Assembly: GCA_052168355.1 (NCBI GenBank)
Contig: JBQLZQ010000063.1
Span: 1 to 64,000, forward strand
DNA: 64,000 bases
DNA from: JBQLZQ01 sp052168355
GTDB lineage: Bacteria; Pseudomonadota; Alphaproteobacteria; DSM-16000; Inquilinaceae
Direction of reading: 5' to 3'
Below, in pieces: positions 35,340 through 45,349 of the stretch. The notes under the pieces were generated by a model that was not told the origin of the DNA, searched no databases, and saw only the letters and a list, made by a program, of their open reading frames with translations. Position 1 is the stretch's first letter. Every line of letters starts with the position of its first letter. A program made the position numbers and the translations under genes.

Positions 35340-36148
35340 GTGGCCGACTTCGAGCGGCGGGCCTTGCGGGCCGGCGGGGGCTCGGCGGCGGTCCGCGACG
35401 ATTTGATGTCGACCAACTCGCCCTCCGGCAGGATGCCCAGGCGCCGCGCCACCTCGCGATAAGCCTCCTCGACATGGCCCAGATCCTGGCGGAACCGGTC
35501 CTTGTCCATCTTCTCGTTGGTCGACACGTCCCACAGCCGGCAATTGTCGGGGCTGATCTCATCGGCCAGAACGATGCGCATATCGCCATGCTCGTTGTAG
35601 AGCCGGCCGAACTCCAGCTTGAAGTCTACCAGCTTCAGGCCGGCGCCCAGGAACAGACCGGACAGGTAGTCGTTGACCCGCAGCGCCAGGGACATGATGT
35701 CGTCGAGGTCCTGGGGGGTGGCCCAGCCAAAGGCCGTGATATGCTCCTCCGACACCATCGGATCGTTCAGCTCATCGGACTTGTAATAATATTCCACGAT
35801 GGACCGGGGCAGGCCCGACCCTTCCTCAAGCCCGAAACGCTTGACGAGCGATCCCGCCGCGACATTGCGGATCACGACCTCGATCGGAATAATCTCAACC
35901 TCACGAACCAGTTGCTCGCGCATGTTCAGACGGCGCATGAAGTGCGTGGGGACTCCGATTTCCGAAAGCCGGGTCATCAGGAACTCGGAAATCCGATTGT
36001 TCAGCACGCCCTTGCCGGAGATGGTGCCTTTCTTCTGATTGTTGAACGCGGTGGCATCGTCCTTGAAGTACTGGACGAGCGTGCCGGGTTCCGGTCCTTC
36101 GAACAGGACCTTTGCCTTACCTTCGTATATCCGCCTGCGACGGGCCAT
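35336..36148 (-). CDS. purC: Phosphoribosylaminoimidazole-succinocarboxamide synthase
   Basis: A 270-residue SAICAR synthetase that joins aspartate to carboxyaminoimidazole ribotide. RRIYEGKAKVLFEGPEPGTLVQYFKDDATAFN is the ATP-binding start. IEVVIRNVAAGSLVKRFG, LVDFKLEFGR and LADEISPDNCRLWD are the conserved active-site segments. The tail after about 250 is basic and rich in alanine and proline. First gene of the purC-purS run; GGAAGG lies upstream of the ATG. Confidence 0.96.
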   Translation of the reverse strand: MARRRRIYEGKAKVLFEGPEPGTLVQYFKDDATAFNNQKKGTISGKGVLNNRISEFLMTRLSEIGVPTHFMRRLNMREQLVREVEIIPIEVVIRNVAAGSLVKRFGLEEGSGLPRSIVEYYYKSDELNDPMVSEEHITAFGWATPQDLDDIMSLALRVNDYLSGLFLGAGLKLVDFKLEFGRLYNEHGDMRIVLADEISPDNCRLWDVSTNEKMDKDRFRQDLGHVEEAYREVARRLGILPEGELVDIKSSRTAAEPPPARKARRSKSAT

Positions 36149-36253
36149 TATGAGATGCCTTCCAAGGAGGGGGCGGCGCTGGAAAACCGGGCGCCGTCCC
36201 GACAGGCTCCAGATATATCAAGCCTACCGGCGATTCTCAATCGACGCTGTTGG

Positions 36254-36988
36254 TTAATCTCGTTCCATCGGCTGAAACTGGCCGAAAGCCGCCATTCCCG
36301 GAGAAAACAGCCAGATCGACCGAGCCGCCGCCCGGGCCGCCGCCGGCAGGGCGATCAGGCTGGTCGCCTGGCCCGCCGGCCCTGCCGGTCCCGTCAGGGC
36401 GTCCTGCCAGTCGGCCATGGCGGGGGCCCAGGCGGCAAGGTCCAGGGGATCGGGGACCGGTGGCAAGACGGCGCCGGAGCCGGCGGCCGGGGGCGGGCCC
36501 ACGGTCAGGACATGCAAGCCGGCGGTCATCGGTCTGACCCGGACCGCCGCCCGGTCGGGCCCGCCCTCGTGGCGGAAGACATAGGCGTCGCGGTTGTCGG
36601 CCACCATCAGGACAAAGGGGTCATAGGCCCGCCCGTCCAGAGCGCTGAGCGCCTCGGCGGCGGCGACCGCGTCGGCATGGTCGACCGCCTCCAGCGCCAG
36701 TTCATCCCGATCCCGCCGGTCGGGGCCCGGTCCCGTCGGGTCGCCCAGCAGCAGCGCCACCACTCCGTCGTCATTGACCGCCAGGCGGCTGCCCATGCCG
36801 TCCTGCAGGCCCACCACTTCCTCCCGGTCCTGCCAATGCCGCCCCGGCGCTCCCGGCGCCGTTTCCGGCGTTTCCATCCGGCGGCAGGCCAGCAGCAGCG
36901 GCCAGCCGGCGCCCGGTTGCCATGCGATGGCCGCGGTGACGGCGCTTTCAGCGCGTCCGGGAACATGGAAACGGGTGATTTCGGTCAT
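36254..36988 (-). CDS. Divergent NRDE/TANGO2-like family protein
   Basis: A 244-residue protein resembling NRDE-domain proteins: a hydrophobic LLLACRR strand, RHWQDREEVVGLQDGMGSRLAVNDDGVVALLLGDP in the middle, and FVLMVADNRDAYVFR later. The usual NRDE tetrad is replaced by a CRRMET-like sequence, so it is a degenerate member. Family function is unsettled; the human relative TANGO2 has been linked to acyl-CoA and haem handling. There is no ribosome binding site before ATG 36988, and a TATAGT box ends only nine bases upstream, so the transcript may be leaderless. Assignment is moderate. Confidence 0.55.
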   Translation of the reverse strand: MTEITRFHVPGRAESAVTAAIAWQPGAGWPLLLACRRMETPETAPGAPGRHWQDREEVVGLQDGMGSRLAVNDDGVVALLLGDPTGPGPDRRDRDELALEAVDHADAVAAAEALSALDGRAYDPFVLMVADNRDAYVFRHEGGPDRAAVRVRPMTAGLHVLTVGPPPAAGSGAVLPPVPDPLDLAAWAPAMADWQDALTGPAGPAGQATSLIALPAAARAAARSIWLFSPGMAAFGQFQPMERD

Positions 36989-36996
36989 GCAACCCA

Positions 36997-37004
36997 CTAT
37001 ATAG
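36997..37004. promoter_or_regulatory. Palindromic CTATATAG box in a divergent promoter region
   Basis: The 8-bp palindrome lies in the 114-base gap between the NRDE-like and zeta-inhibitor genes. On the minus strand it supplies TATAGT at -10 distance from a start at the NRDE ATG. No consensus -35 box is seen on either strand. Confidence 0.4.
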
Positions 37005-37102
37005 AGCGCGAACGGCGGCGCCATCCATGGTGCCGGCCATGAACGGTGCAACCGTCCCGGGCGGTCTCTAGCTGGCCCCCCAAGAATGAGGAGAGTGTCG
37101 GC

Positions 37103-37426
37103 ATGTCGACCTTTGACGAGCGGGAAAAAGGCTTCGAGGCGAAGTTCAAGCACGACGCGGAAACCCTGTTCCGCATCCATAACCGGCGCAACAAGCTGCT
37201 GGGCCTGTGGGCGGCGGAACTGATGAGCCTGACGGGACCGAAGGCTGAAGATTACGCCAAGGCGGTGGTCGCCGCCGATTTCGAGAAGCCCGGCGACGAC
37301 GACGTTCACGACAAGGTCGAGGCGGACCTGAAGGACCACAAGGTCGATCTGTCCGACCATATGCTGCGGCGCAAGATGGACGAACTGCTCGAGGTGGCCC
37401 GCCAGCAGATTCTCAAGGAGGCCTGA
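37103..37426 (+). CDS. ATP synthase zeta-type inhibitor (DUF1476)
   Basis: A 107-residue, all-helical, charged protein. FDEREKGFEAKFKHDAETLFRIHNRRNKLLGLWAAELM is the DUF1476 signature, and its N-terminal helix is the inhibitory segment that blocks ATP hydrolysis by F1 in Paracoccus and related alphaproteobacteria. The C-terminal half forms the helical bundle ending in MDELLEVARQQILKEA. AGGAG stands upstream of ATG 37103. Its presence is a strong alphaproteobacterial marker. Confidence 0.92.
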   Translation: MSTFDEREKGFEAKFKHDAETLFRIHNRRNKLLGLWAAELMSLTGPKAEDYAKAVVAADFEKPGDDDVHDKVEADLKDHKVDLSDHMLRRKMDELLEVARQQILKEA

Positions 37427-37440
37427 GACCGCTTCGTTTC

Positions 37441-39225
37441 TCAGACGTAAAGTCCGGAAAACACCACCGCCACGCCGGCGAGCGTGAGGCCGACCCGGGC
37501 GATGACGGTGTGGGGCGCGATCAGGCCGTGGGACAGCAGCGTCAGGCCGGCTCCGACCCGCACAACCGCCAGCAGCGCCCCGGCCGGACTTTCGCCCAGC
37601 CCGATCAGGTCCGGATTGGCGATCATGCCCAACGGAATGATGTAGAGACCGACCCCCAGGGCCATCGCGGTGACGGCGACCTTCAGCCAGTTTTCGCCGA
37701 TCATCCCGGCGGCGATGAACACCGCGCCGCAGACCGGCGGCGTGATGGTCGACAAAAGCGCGTACCAGAAGACGAAAAGGTGGGCCTGAAGCGGCTCGAG
37801 CCCCAGCTGGATCAGGGCCGGCCCGGCGACGGACACGCAGATCACATAGGCCGCCGTCGTCGGCACCTCCATGCCCAGGACCAGGCAGGCAAGCGCGGTC
37901 AGCAGCAAGGACGGCCACAGCAGGCCCCCCGATCCCTCGATGATGAGCGAGGTGATCTTGACCCCGAGGCCGGTGATCGAAAGAACCCCAATGATGATCG
38001 ATGCGCACAGGATGATGGCCGCGATCAGCGATACCTGGCGTGCCGCGGTGATGACCGCCCGGACCAGCCGGTCGGCGATCTGGGCCTGGCGGCTTTCCAG
38101 TTTGCCGTTGACGAACAAAAGCAGCGTGCCGGCCAGGATCGCCATCGCGGCGGCGTATTCCGGCGTCACCCTGGAGACGAACATGCCCCACAGCAGGACG
38201 GAAAACGGCACCAGGAAGAACAGCGACGTCACGATGACGTCACGCAGGGCCGGGCGGTCCTCGGCCGCGACGCCGCGCAGTTCGTGCCGCCTCGAATAGG
38301 CGTTGATCCCGACCCAGACGGCCAGGAAGTACAGGAACGCCGGAAGGACGGCGGCGGCCATGATGGATGTGTAGGGAACGCCGGTCAGTTCGACCATGAC
38401 GAAGGCGCCCGCACCCATCAGCGGCGGCATGATCTGGCCGCCCGAGGAGGCGACCGCCTCGACCGCGGCGGCCAGGCGTTTGGGGTAGCCGAGCCTGACC
38501 ATGGCCGGGAGGGTAATGGCGCCCGTGGAGGCCACATTGGCCGAGGCCGACCCGGAAATCGATCCAAACAGCGCCGAGGAGATGACCGAGACCTTGGCGG
38601 CGCCGCCCTTGAGCCGTCCGGCCGCCGCGGCGGCCACGTTCATGAAGCCCTGGCCAGCCTCGCCGGCGTTCAGCACCGATCCGAAGATGACGAAAATGGC
38701 GACGACGCCGACCGACACGCCGGTCAAGGTGCCCCAGAGGCCGCCCTCGGCGATCGTCAGGGTACCGAGAAAGCTGTTGAGCGGGGTGCCGGAGTGACCG
38801 AATTCGCCCGGAACGTACTGCCCGAAAAGCCCGTACAACAGGGCCGAGCCGGCCACCAGCGGCAACGGCCAGCCGATGGCCCGTCGGGCCGCTTCCAAGG
38901 TGACGAGCAGCAGGATCACGGCCACGGCAATCTGAAAACCGCCTTCCAGGAAGCCGTACTGATCGCCCAGACGGTCGCTCTGGGTGGCCACCCACACCGC
39001 CGCGCCGACCCCCAGAACCGTCAACACCGCGCCGGAGGCGGCCAATACCCGGCCCTGCGCCCCGAACAGGAAGATGAAGGGCAGGATGAAGGCCATGTGC
39101 AGGGGCCGGCTGACCAGGTTCGGAACCAGCCCCCAAAAGATCAACGCCAGGTGATAGCCGACCAGCGCCGTGGCCAGCAAAAGCCAGAGCGTCCGCGCGA
39201 CAATGCCGCTCGGGAGAAGATCCAT
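37441..39225 (-). CDS. TAXI-type TRAP transporter fused permease (first system)
   Basis: A 594-residue membrane protein combining the small and large permease parts, as usual for TAXI systems. The N-terminal helices (about 1-140) replace DctQ. The DctM-like portion contains GSVLNAGEAGQGFMNVAAAAAGRLKGGAAKVSVISSALFGSISGSASANVASTG, EAVASSGGQIMPPLMGAGAFVMVELTGVPY and GMEVPTTAAYVICVS. It imports an unidentified solute with sodium or protons. The binding protein gene lies 77 bases upstream, so expression is joint. It converges on the zeta inhibitor gene. Confidence 0.92.
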   Translation of the reverse strand: MDLLPSGIVARTLWLLLATALVGYHLALIFWGLVPNLVSRPLHMAFILPFIFLFGAQGRVLAASGAVLTVLGVGAAVWVATQSDRLGDQYGFLEGGFQIAVAVILLLVTLEAARRAIGWPLPLVAGSALLYGLFGQYVPGEFGHSGTPLNSFLGTLTIAEGGLWGTLTGVSVGVVAIFVIFGSVLNAGEAGQGFMNVAAAAAGRLKGGAAKVSVISSALFGSISGSASANVASTGAITLPAMVRLGYPKRLAAAVEAVASSGGQIMPPLMGAGAFVMVELTGVPYTSIMAAAVLPAFLYFLAVWVGINAYSRRHELRGVAAEDRPALRDVIVTSLFFLVPFSVLLWGMFVSRVTPEYAAAMAILAGTLLLFVNGKLESRQAQIADRLVRAVITAARQVSLIAAIILCASIIIGVLSITGLGVKITSLIIEGSGGLLWPSLLLTALACLVLGMEVPTTAAYVICVSVAGPALIQLGLEPLQAHLFVFWYALLSTITPPVCGAVFIAAGMIGENWLKVAVTAMALGVGLYIIPLGMIANPDLIGLGESPAGALLAVVRVGAGLTLLSHGLIAPHTVIARVGLTLAGVAVVFSGLYV

Positions 39226-39302
39226 CGTGTCAATCGTTCGGAAAAGGCCGCCGCGCGGCCGGACCTCCGCTGCGTCCGGCCGCCACGGTGTCGCCCGTCA
39301 GG

Positions 39303-40262
39303 TCACATCTGCGCGTCGGTCAGGACGATGCCCGCTTCTTCGTAATAGCGGACGGCGCCGGGATGGATCTTGCCGTCGATGGTCGCCATCAATGCGACAT
39401 CGACCCCGTCCCACCAGGGCGCGCCGTTGGCCATCCTGGCCTTGCTGTCCCAGAAGGTCTTGGTGAGCGCGTAGGCGGTATCGTCGTCCATGGCGGTGGT
39501 GGTGTAGGCCACGACCGGCAGCGACGTCGTCAGGATGTCGGCATCCTGCCCGGCATAGGTGCCGGCGGGGATGGTCAGGGGCGTCCGCTTGGTCTCGGCG
39601 ACCTGATCGTCGCTGAGCGAGAGGACCGTCACCGGCGTCGACGCCGCGGCCTCGACCACGTTCGGCGCCGGCCAGGACCCGGCGGTGACGAACCCGTCGA
39701 TCTGGCCGTTCTTCAGCGCGGCGACCGCGTTGGACAGTTCGGCGTCGGCGATCTCGACCTTGTCGGCAAGACCGAACAGATCGAGGTACTTTTCCCCCTC
39801 GGTGGCGCCGAACGACCCTTTGCCCAACAGGATGGTCTTGCCTTCCAGGCCCGCGAAGTCGGTCACGCCGCTGGCTTCGGACATCACGAAGTGCATGGTC
39901 AGCGACGGGATCGGGAACAGGGCGCGGATTTCGTCGAACTTCGGGTCTCCCTTGCCTTCGAACATCGCCGCGCCACTTTGGGCCAGCCCCACCAGCGACG
40001 GCGGCGTGGTGAAGACGTAGTCGCCGCCGCGGGCCCTGACCTCCATCACGTTCTGGACCGATCCCTGGCTTTCCTCGACGGTGACGATGATGTCGCCATC
40101 GGTTCCGGCCTTCATCGCCTCGGCGATCTCCACACCCATCTGATAATAGGACGATCCGGTCTTGGCCGACTTATAGGTCACCCGCGTTTCGGCGACGGCC
40201 GTGGTGGCGCCGATGGCGGTGACCGCCAGGGCCAGCGCGGTCGTCTTGAACACGTTCGTCAT
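39303..40262 (-). CDS. TAXI-family TRAP solute-binding protein (first system)
   Basis: A 319-residue periplasmic protein with a signal peptide ending near AVAE (about residue 24). TYKSAKTGSSYYQMGVEIAEAMKAG is the TAXI glycine-tyrosine opening. EESQGSVQNVMEVRARGGDYVF and LEGKTILLGKGSFGATEGEKYLDLFGL follow. The tail HPGAVRYYEEAGIVLTDAQM is standard for the family. TAXI proteins include glutamate/glutamine and other carboxylate binders; the ligand here is unknown. It is followed by its fused permease. Confidence 0.9.
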   Translation of the reverse strand: MTNVFKTTALALAVTAIGATTAVAETRVTYKSAKTGSSYYQMGVEIAEAMKAGTDGDIIVTVEESQGSVQNVMEVRARGGDYVFTTPPSLVGLAQSGAAMFEGKGDPKFDEIRALFPIPSLTMHFVMSEASGVTDFAGLEGKTILLGKGSFGATEGEKYLDLFGLADKVEIADAELSNAVAALKNGQIDGFVTAGSWPAPNVVEAAASTPVTVLSLSDDQVAETKRTPLTIPAGTYAGQDADILTTSLPVVAYTTTAMDDDTAYALTKTFWDSKARMANGAPWWDGVDVALMATIDGKIHPGAVRYYEEAGIVLTDAQM

Positions 40263-40542
40263 TGCGAACCTCCTCGTTGTTCTGCTTGGGGATGCCAGGG
40301 AGTCAGTTGAGCCAGAGCCTATCGGCTTGGATCAGACCGGCCAGCTCGACCGTCCTGCCTTGGGCGACAGCCGTCGCCATCTCCAGTGCCTGATATTCAA
40401 GCAGCGCCATAGTCCACTTTTCCCGGAGTGCAAAGCGCAAGAAAACCAGGCTCATCGCCCGGTTTTCCCGCATAATCAACGTGTTTTCGACTTCGGTCAA
40501 TCCAGCCTGTCAGCTCCCTTCAGGGTGGGCCCAGGCAACCGG
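40263..40542. other. Spacer between two transport operons
   Basis: 280 bases with no convincing gene. A 65-codon open frame on the minus strand (40303-40500) has no family resemblance and poor ribosome binding site spacing, so I do not call it. The stretch must hold the promoter of the TAXI operon and the end of the sugar ABC operon, but no clear terminator hairpin was seen. Confidence 0.5.
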
Positions 40543-41679
40543 TCAGGCCAGAACGTTGACCGCCTTGGTCATGTCGGCCATCGGGTGGCGCTCGGCGCGT
40601 TCCAGGGCCAGGCCGTTGCGATCGAACAGGTGACAGGTCGACGCCTGCACCCCGATGCTGACATCGTCGCCGGCCCGGACCCGGCTGTCGCCCGCGGTCT
40701 GCAGGGTGATCAGATTGTCCTTGTCGGTGCGGACATAGGCGTAGGTATCGCCGCCCAGCCGCTCGACCACGAAGACGCGGCCAAGGATGGTGCCGTCGGC
40801 GCCGTCGCTTTCCACCAGATGTTCCGGCCGGACGCCCAGGGTGGCGGTCTGGCCGGCGGTGATGGCGCCGGGCTGGATCGGGACGTTGACCGACGACCCG
40901 CCCGGCAGGGCCACCTTGGCGAACTGGTTGTCCACGGCCTCGACCCGGGTTTCGATGAAGTTCATCTTGGGCGACCCGATAAAGCCGGCGACGAACAGGT
41001 TCCGCGGATGGTGGTAGAGCTCCAGCGGCGAGCCCACCTGTTCCACGATGCCGGCGTGCAGCACCACGATCTTGTCGGCCAGGGTCATCGCCTCGACCTG
41101 ATCGTGTGTGACATAGACCATGGTGGCGTTGAGTTCGCCATGCAGGCGGGCGATCTCGATGCGCATCTGCACGCGCAGGGCGGCGTCCAGGTTGGACAGC
41201 GGTTCGTCGAACAGGAACACCTTGGGATTGCGCACGATGGCCCGGCCGATGGCCACGCGCTGCCGCTGGCCGCCCGACAGCTCCTTGGGCTTGCGGCTCA
41301 GCAGGTTTTCAAGCTGCAGGATGCGGGCCGCGTCGCCCACCTTCTGGTCGATGCTCTCCCGGCTTTCCTTGGCCAGCTTGAGGCCGAAGGCCATGTTTTC
41401 CTGGACCGTCATATGCGGGTAGAGCGCGTAGGACTGAAACACCATGGCGATACCGCGCTGGGCCGGCGGCAGGTCGTTGACCCGGTCGCCGTCGATCATC
41501 AGGTCGCCGCTGGTGATATCCTCCAGACCCGCGATCAGGCGCAGAAGGGTGGACTTGCCGCAGCCCGACGGGCCGACGAAGACGACGAATTCGTTGTCGC
41601 GGATCTCCAGATCGACACCCTTGATGATCTCCAGATCACCGAAGGATTTGCGCACCTGCTTCAGAACGACTTCGGCCAT
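40543..41679 (-). CDS. Sugar ABC transporter ATPase (MalK/UgpC family)
   Basis: A 378-residue ATPase of the carbohydrate-uptake CUT1 type. Walker A is GPSGCGKST (36-44), then Q-loop VFQSYALYPHMTV, signature LSGGQRQR, Walker B VFLFDEPLSNLDA and the switch histidine in THDQVEAMTLADKI. A C-terminal regulatory domain follows (about 235-378; IGSPKMNFIETRVEA and LGVRPEHL). GGAGG lies before ATG 41679. It energises the two permeases encoded upstream. Confidence 0.93.
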   Translation of the reverse strand: MAEVVLKQVRKSFGDLEIIKGVDLEIRDNEFVVFVGPSGCGKSTLLRLIAGLEDITSGDLMIDGDRVNDLPPAQRGIAMVFQSYALYPHMTVQENMAFGLKLAKESRESIDQKVGDAARILQLENLLSRKPKELSGGQRQRVAIGRAIVRNPKVFLFDEPLSNLDAALRVQMRIEIARLHGELNATMVYVTHDQVEAMTLADKIVVLHAGIVEQVGSPLELYHHPRNLFVAGFIGSPKMNFIETRVEAVDNQFAKVALPGGSSVNVPIQPGAITAGQTATLGVRPEHLVESDGADGTILGRVFVVERLGGDTYAYVRTDKDNLITLQTAGDSRVRAGDDVSIGVQASTCHLFDRNGLALERAERHPMADMTKAVNVLA

Positions 41680-41764
41680 GTGTGTCCTCCATTTATAAAC
41701 GATACCGGCGGCCGGCGGGGCCCCCATCCATCGAAATTTTCCCGTGGCCAGGCCCGGGTGTCCG

Positions 41765-42604
<840 letters not shown>

Positions 42605-42606
42605 GA

Positions 42607-43749
42607 TCAGCGCCCTCCGCTGAAGTTGACGCGGCCCAGCACGATGTAGGCCACCGTGAACACCGCGATGATCAGGAACAGCATGGTCGACGCCGCCGAC
42701 CCGAACCCGACATTCTGAAAATCGACGAGTTGCTGTCGGGCATAGATCGACATCGACATGGTGTCGCGGCTGTTGGAGGTCAGCACATAGATCAGGTCGA
42801 AGATTCGTAACGCGTCCAACGCTCGGAAGATGATCGCCACCATCAGCGCCGGCTTGATAAGCGGCAGGGTGATCTTGAAGAACACCTTGACCGGATGCAC
42901 GCCGTCGACCTTCGCCGCCTCATAGCACTCGGCGGGCAGCAACTGCAGCGCCGCCAGGATCAGCAGGGTCATGAACGGCGTCGTTTTCCATACATCGACC
43001 GCCACGACCGAGGGCAGGGCCAGCGCCGGCGACGCGGTAAAGGCGATGCGCCCGTCGATCAGCCCCATGTTGAGCAGGATCTCGTTGATCACCCCGTACT
43101 GGTCGTTCAGCATCCAGCCCCACATCTGAGCCGACACGATGGTCGGAATGGCCCAGGGGATGAGAACCGCGGCCCTGGCCAGACCGCGGCCCGGCATGTT
43201 TGCGTGCAGGAGGAGGGCGAACACAAGGCCAAGCACGGTCTCGAACGTCACCGAAAGGACGCTGAACAGCACCGTGTTCCAGACCGCCCGCCACCACGTG
43301 CCGTCGACCAGGATGCCCTGCCACTCGAAAATCAGATCGCGGTCGATCTCGCCCGTATAGAGCTCGTCGGTATCGATGTCGTAGAAGGCGTCGGTATCGG
43401 GGCGATAGACCAGGGCCGCGTCGGTGGGTTCGTAATAGACAAAGAACCCGTTCAGCTCCGCATCCCAATCGTTTTGATTGGGCCCGTAGAACGCATAATT
43501 ATCGAAACCGATGAACCGAATGTCCTGGTCGGCCGTCAGCGTGGCATCGGTCAGGCTGAGATAGAAGGTCCTGGCCAGCGGCCAGCCGGCCACCAGGATC
43601 AGGATCGCCAGCATGGGGAGAAGGAAGGTCCACGCCGAACGGACGCGTTGCCGTGTAAGTTGAGAAGCCTCGACCGGAGCCGTTGTCGCCGTGCCTCCAG
43701 GTCCAGAACCGCGCGCGGTTCCACCCTGTTCCGTCGCTACCGATGCCAT
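42607..43749 (-). CDS. Sugar ABC transporter permease (MalF family) with an acidic periplasmic insert
   Basis: A 380-residue permease. TM1 is around 40-62 (FLLPMLAILILVAGWPLARTF), and the core EAA loop is AECYEAAKVDGVHPVKVFFKITLPL. Between TM1 and the rest lies an unusually long, acidic, tyrosine-rich segment (about 80-155, containing YYEPTDAALVYRPDTDAFYD), as in some trehalose/maltose-type MalF proteins. It could contact the binding protein. The N-terminal 30 residues are low in complexity and cytoplasmic. Confidence 0.9.
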   Translation of the reverse strand: MASVATEQGGTARGSGPGGTATTAPVEASQLTRQRVRSAWTFLLPMLAILILVAGWPLARTFYLSLTDATLTADQDIRFIGFDNYAFYGPNQNDWDAELNGFFVYYEPTDAALVYRPDTDAFYDIDTDELYTGEIDRDLIFEWQGILVDGTWWRAVWNTVLFSVLSVTFETVLGLVFALLLHANMPGRGLARAAVLIPWAIPTIVSAQMWGWMLNDQYGVINEILLNMGLIDGRIAFTASPALALPSVVAVDVWKTTPFMTLLILAALQLLPAECYEAAKVDGVHPVKVFFKITLPLIKPALMVAIIFRALDALRIFDLIYVLTSNSRDTMSMSIYARQQLVDFQNVGFGSAASTMLFLIIAVFTVAYIVLGRVNFSGGR

Positions 43750-43819
43750 CGGTGGTCCTCCCCCGTCAAAGGTTATGGGGCCCGGCGCGCATCGCCATCC
43801 GGGCCCGCTTTCACCTTCG

Positions 43820-45094
43820 TTACCAGCGGCCGCCGCGGCTGAGCCTGGTCAGATCCGACTCGAGTTGAGCCAGATTGGTCGCCGCATCCCCGTTGCCCGA
43901 AAGGGTGGCGTGCACGGCGTTCCAGAACGCGGACGATACCTCGTTGTATTTCTCGCCCGTGACGCCGGAGGGCCGGGCCACCGCGTTGGTAAACGTCTCG
44001 TAGAGGTCGCCGAAGAACGGCGCCGCCGCCAGGATTTCGGGATCCTGATAGAGGTCGGCGATGGTCGGGTTGTAGGCGCCGACGATGGCCCGGCGCTTCT
44101 GCTCCTCGGCGCTCGTCAGAAAGCGGACCAGATCGGCCGCCACGTCGGGGTTGTCCGAATACCGCGAAACGGCAAGCTGCCAGCCGCCCAGGGTGCCGGT
44201 ATTCTTACCATCGGCGCCGCCCTTGGGCAGGGCCGCCACGCCGACATTGCCCCTGATCGGGCTGTCGTCGGAGTTGGCCAGGGACCAGGCATAGGGCCAG
44301 TTGCGCATAAAGGCCGCATTGCCGGTCTGGAACACGCCGCGGGCGCCTTCCTCGTCATAGTTCAGCACGCCCTCGGGCGAGATGGTGCCGACCCAACTGG
44401 CCGCCAGATCGATCGCCTCGATCGCCTGGGGATTGTCGATGGTAATCGTCCCGTCGTCGGCCACGATGGTGCCGCCGCCATGACTGTCGATCCATTCCAG
44501 CGCGTCGCAGGTCAGCCCCTCATAGGCCCGGCCCTGCCAGACAAAGCCCCAGAACCGGTCGTTGCCCTCGGCCCGCTCGCCGTCCATGATGGTCGTGGCC
44601 GCGTCCGTCAGCTCCTGCCAGGTGGTCGGCACCGATACGCCGTACTTTTCCATCAGGTCGGTGCGGTAATAGAGCACGCCGGCATCCGTGAACCAGGGCA
44701 TGGCCTTGAGTTCGCCATCCACGGTGTTGTTGTCGATAATCGGCTGGAAATGGCTGTCCAACGTCGCCTGATCGACATACTCGCTCAGGTCGATGAAATG
44801 GCTGCCCAGGAAACCCGGCCAGATAACGTCGATCTGGAAGACGTCGATGTCGCCCGCCTGAGCCGCCAGCATCTGCTGATAGAGCGCCAGCCGCTCGGTC
44901 GTCGAATTCGGCGTCGAGACCACGTTGACCGTGTGCCCGGTCGCCGCCGACCAGGCGTCGACGCCGGTTTGGCATAGCTCCAGCTCGGCGCCGACCGCGC
45001 CGCAGGAAATCGACAATTCGACGCCATTGGCGGTTGAGGCCAGCGCGGTCAGCGATCCGGCGGCCAAAAGCGCGGCCATCAAGGACTTGTTCAT
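43820..45094 (-). CDS. Sugar ABC transporter substrate-binding protein (ThuE/MalE-like)
   Basis: A 424-residue periplasmic binding protein with a signal peptide (about 1-24, cleaved after STANG). ISCGAVGAELELCQTGVDAWSAATGHTVNVVSTPNSTTERLALYQQML and DIDVFQIDVIWPGFLGSHFIDLS are close to the rhizobial trehalose/maltose-binding ThuE group. Aromatic residues that could stack on a sugar are frequent (WFTDAGVLYYRTDLMEKYG, FWGFVWQGRAYEGLTCDALEW). GGGAGGAACC precedes ATG 45094. First gene of a four-gene transport operon; a disaccharide ligand is inferred. Confidence 0.88.
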   Translation of the reverse strand: MNKSLMAALLAAGSLTALASTANGVELSISCGAVGAELELCQTGVDAWSAATGHTVNVVSTPNSTTERLALYQQMLAAQAGDIDVFQIDVIWPGFLGSHFIDLSEYVDQATLDSHFQPIIDNNTVDGELKAMPWFTDAGVLYYRTDLMEKYGVSVPTTWQELTDAATTIMDGERAEGNDRFWGFVWQGRAYEGLTCDALEWIDSHGGGTIVADDGTITIDNPQAIEAIDLAASWVGTISPEGVLNYDEEGARGVFQTGNAAFMRNWPYAWSLANSDDSPIRGNVGVAALPKGGADGKNTGTLGGWQLAVSRYSDNPDVAADLVRFLTSAEEQKRRAIVGAYNPTIADLYQDPEILAAAPFFGDLYETFTNAVARPSGVTGEKYNEVSSAFWNAVHATLSGNGDAATNLAQLESDLTRLSRGGRW

Positions 45095-45349
45095 GGTTCC
45101 TCCCATCATGGTGACATCATCGCCCGGTGGTTGTGCCACCTTTGTCGTATTCGTTCTTTGGAAACCCTAGTTGTCGGAGGAGCCGATGGCAAGGTTCGTT
45201 CGCGCCCCCACCGGCGCATTCAAATGGCGGGTCGGCATTCCCGTACTTGATCGGCCGGAATAGGGGTGGTAGCCCCTGTCCCTTCTAAGCAATTGTCGCG
45301 TTTGCGTTATTCGGCGCGGCCTTTCTCCACCGATTATTTGGATGATTTC

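Noticed and set aside
40303..40500. 65-codon minus-strand open frame
   Set aside because: No recognisable family; the nearest AGGGAG is too far from the ATG; retained only as a possibility.
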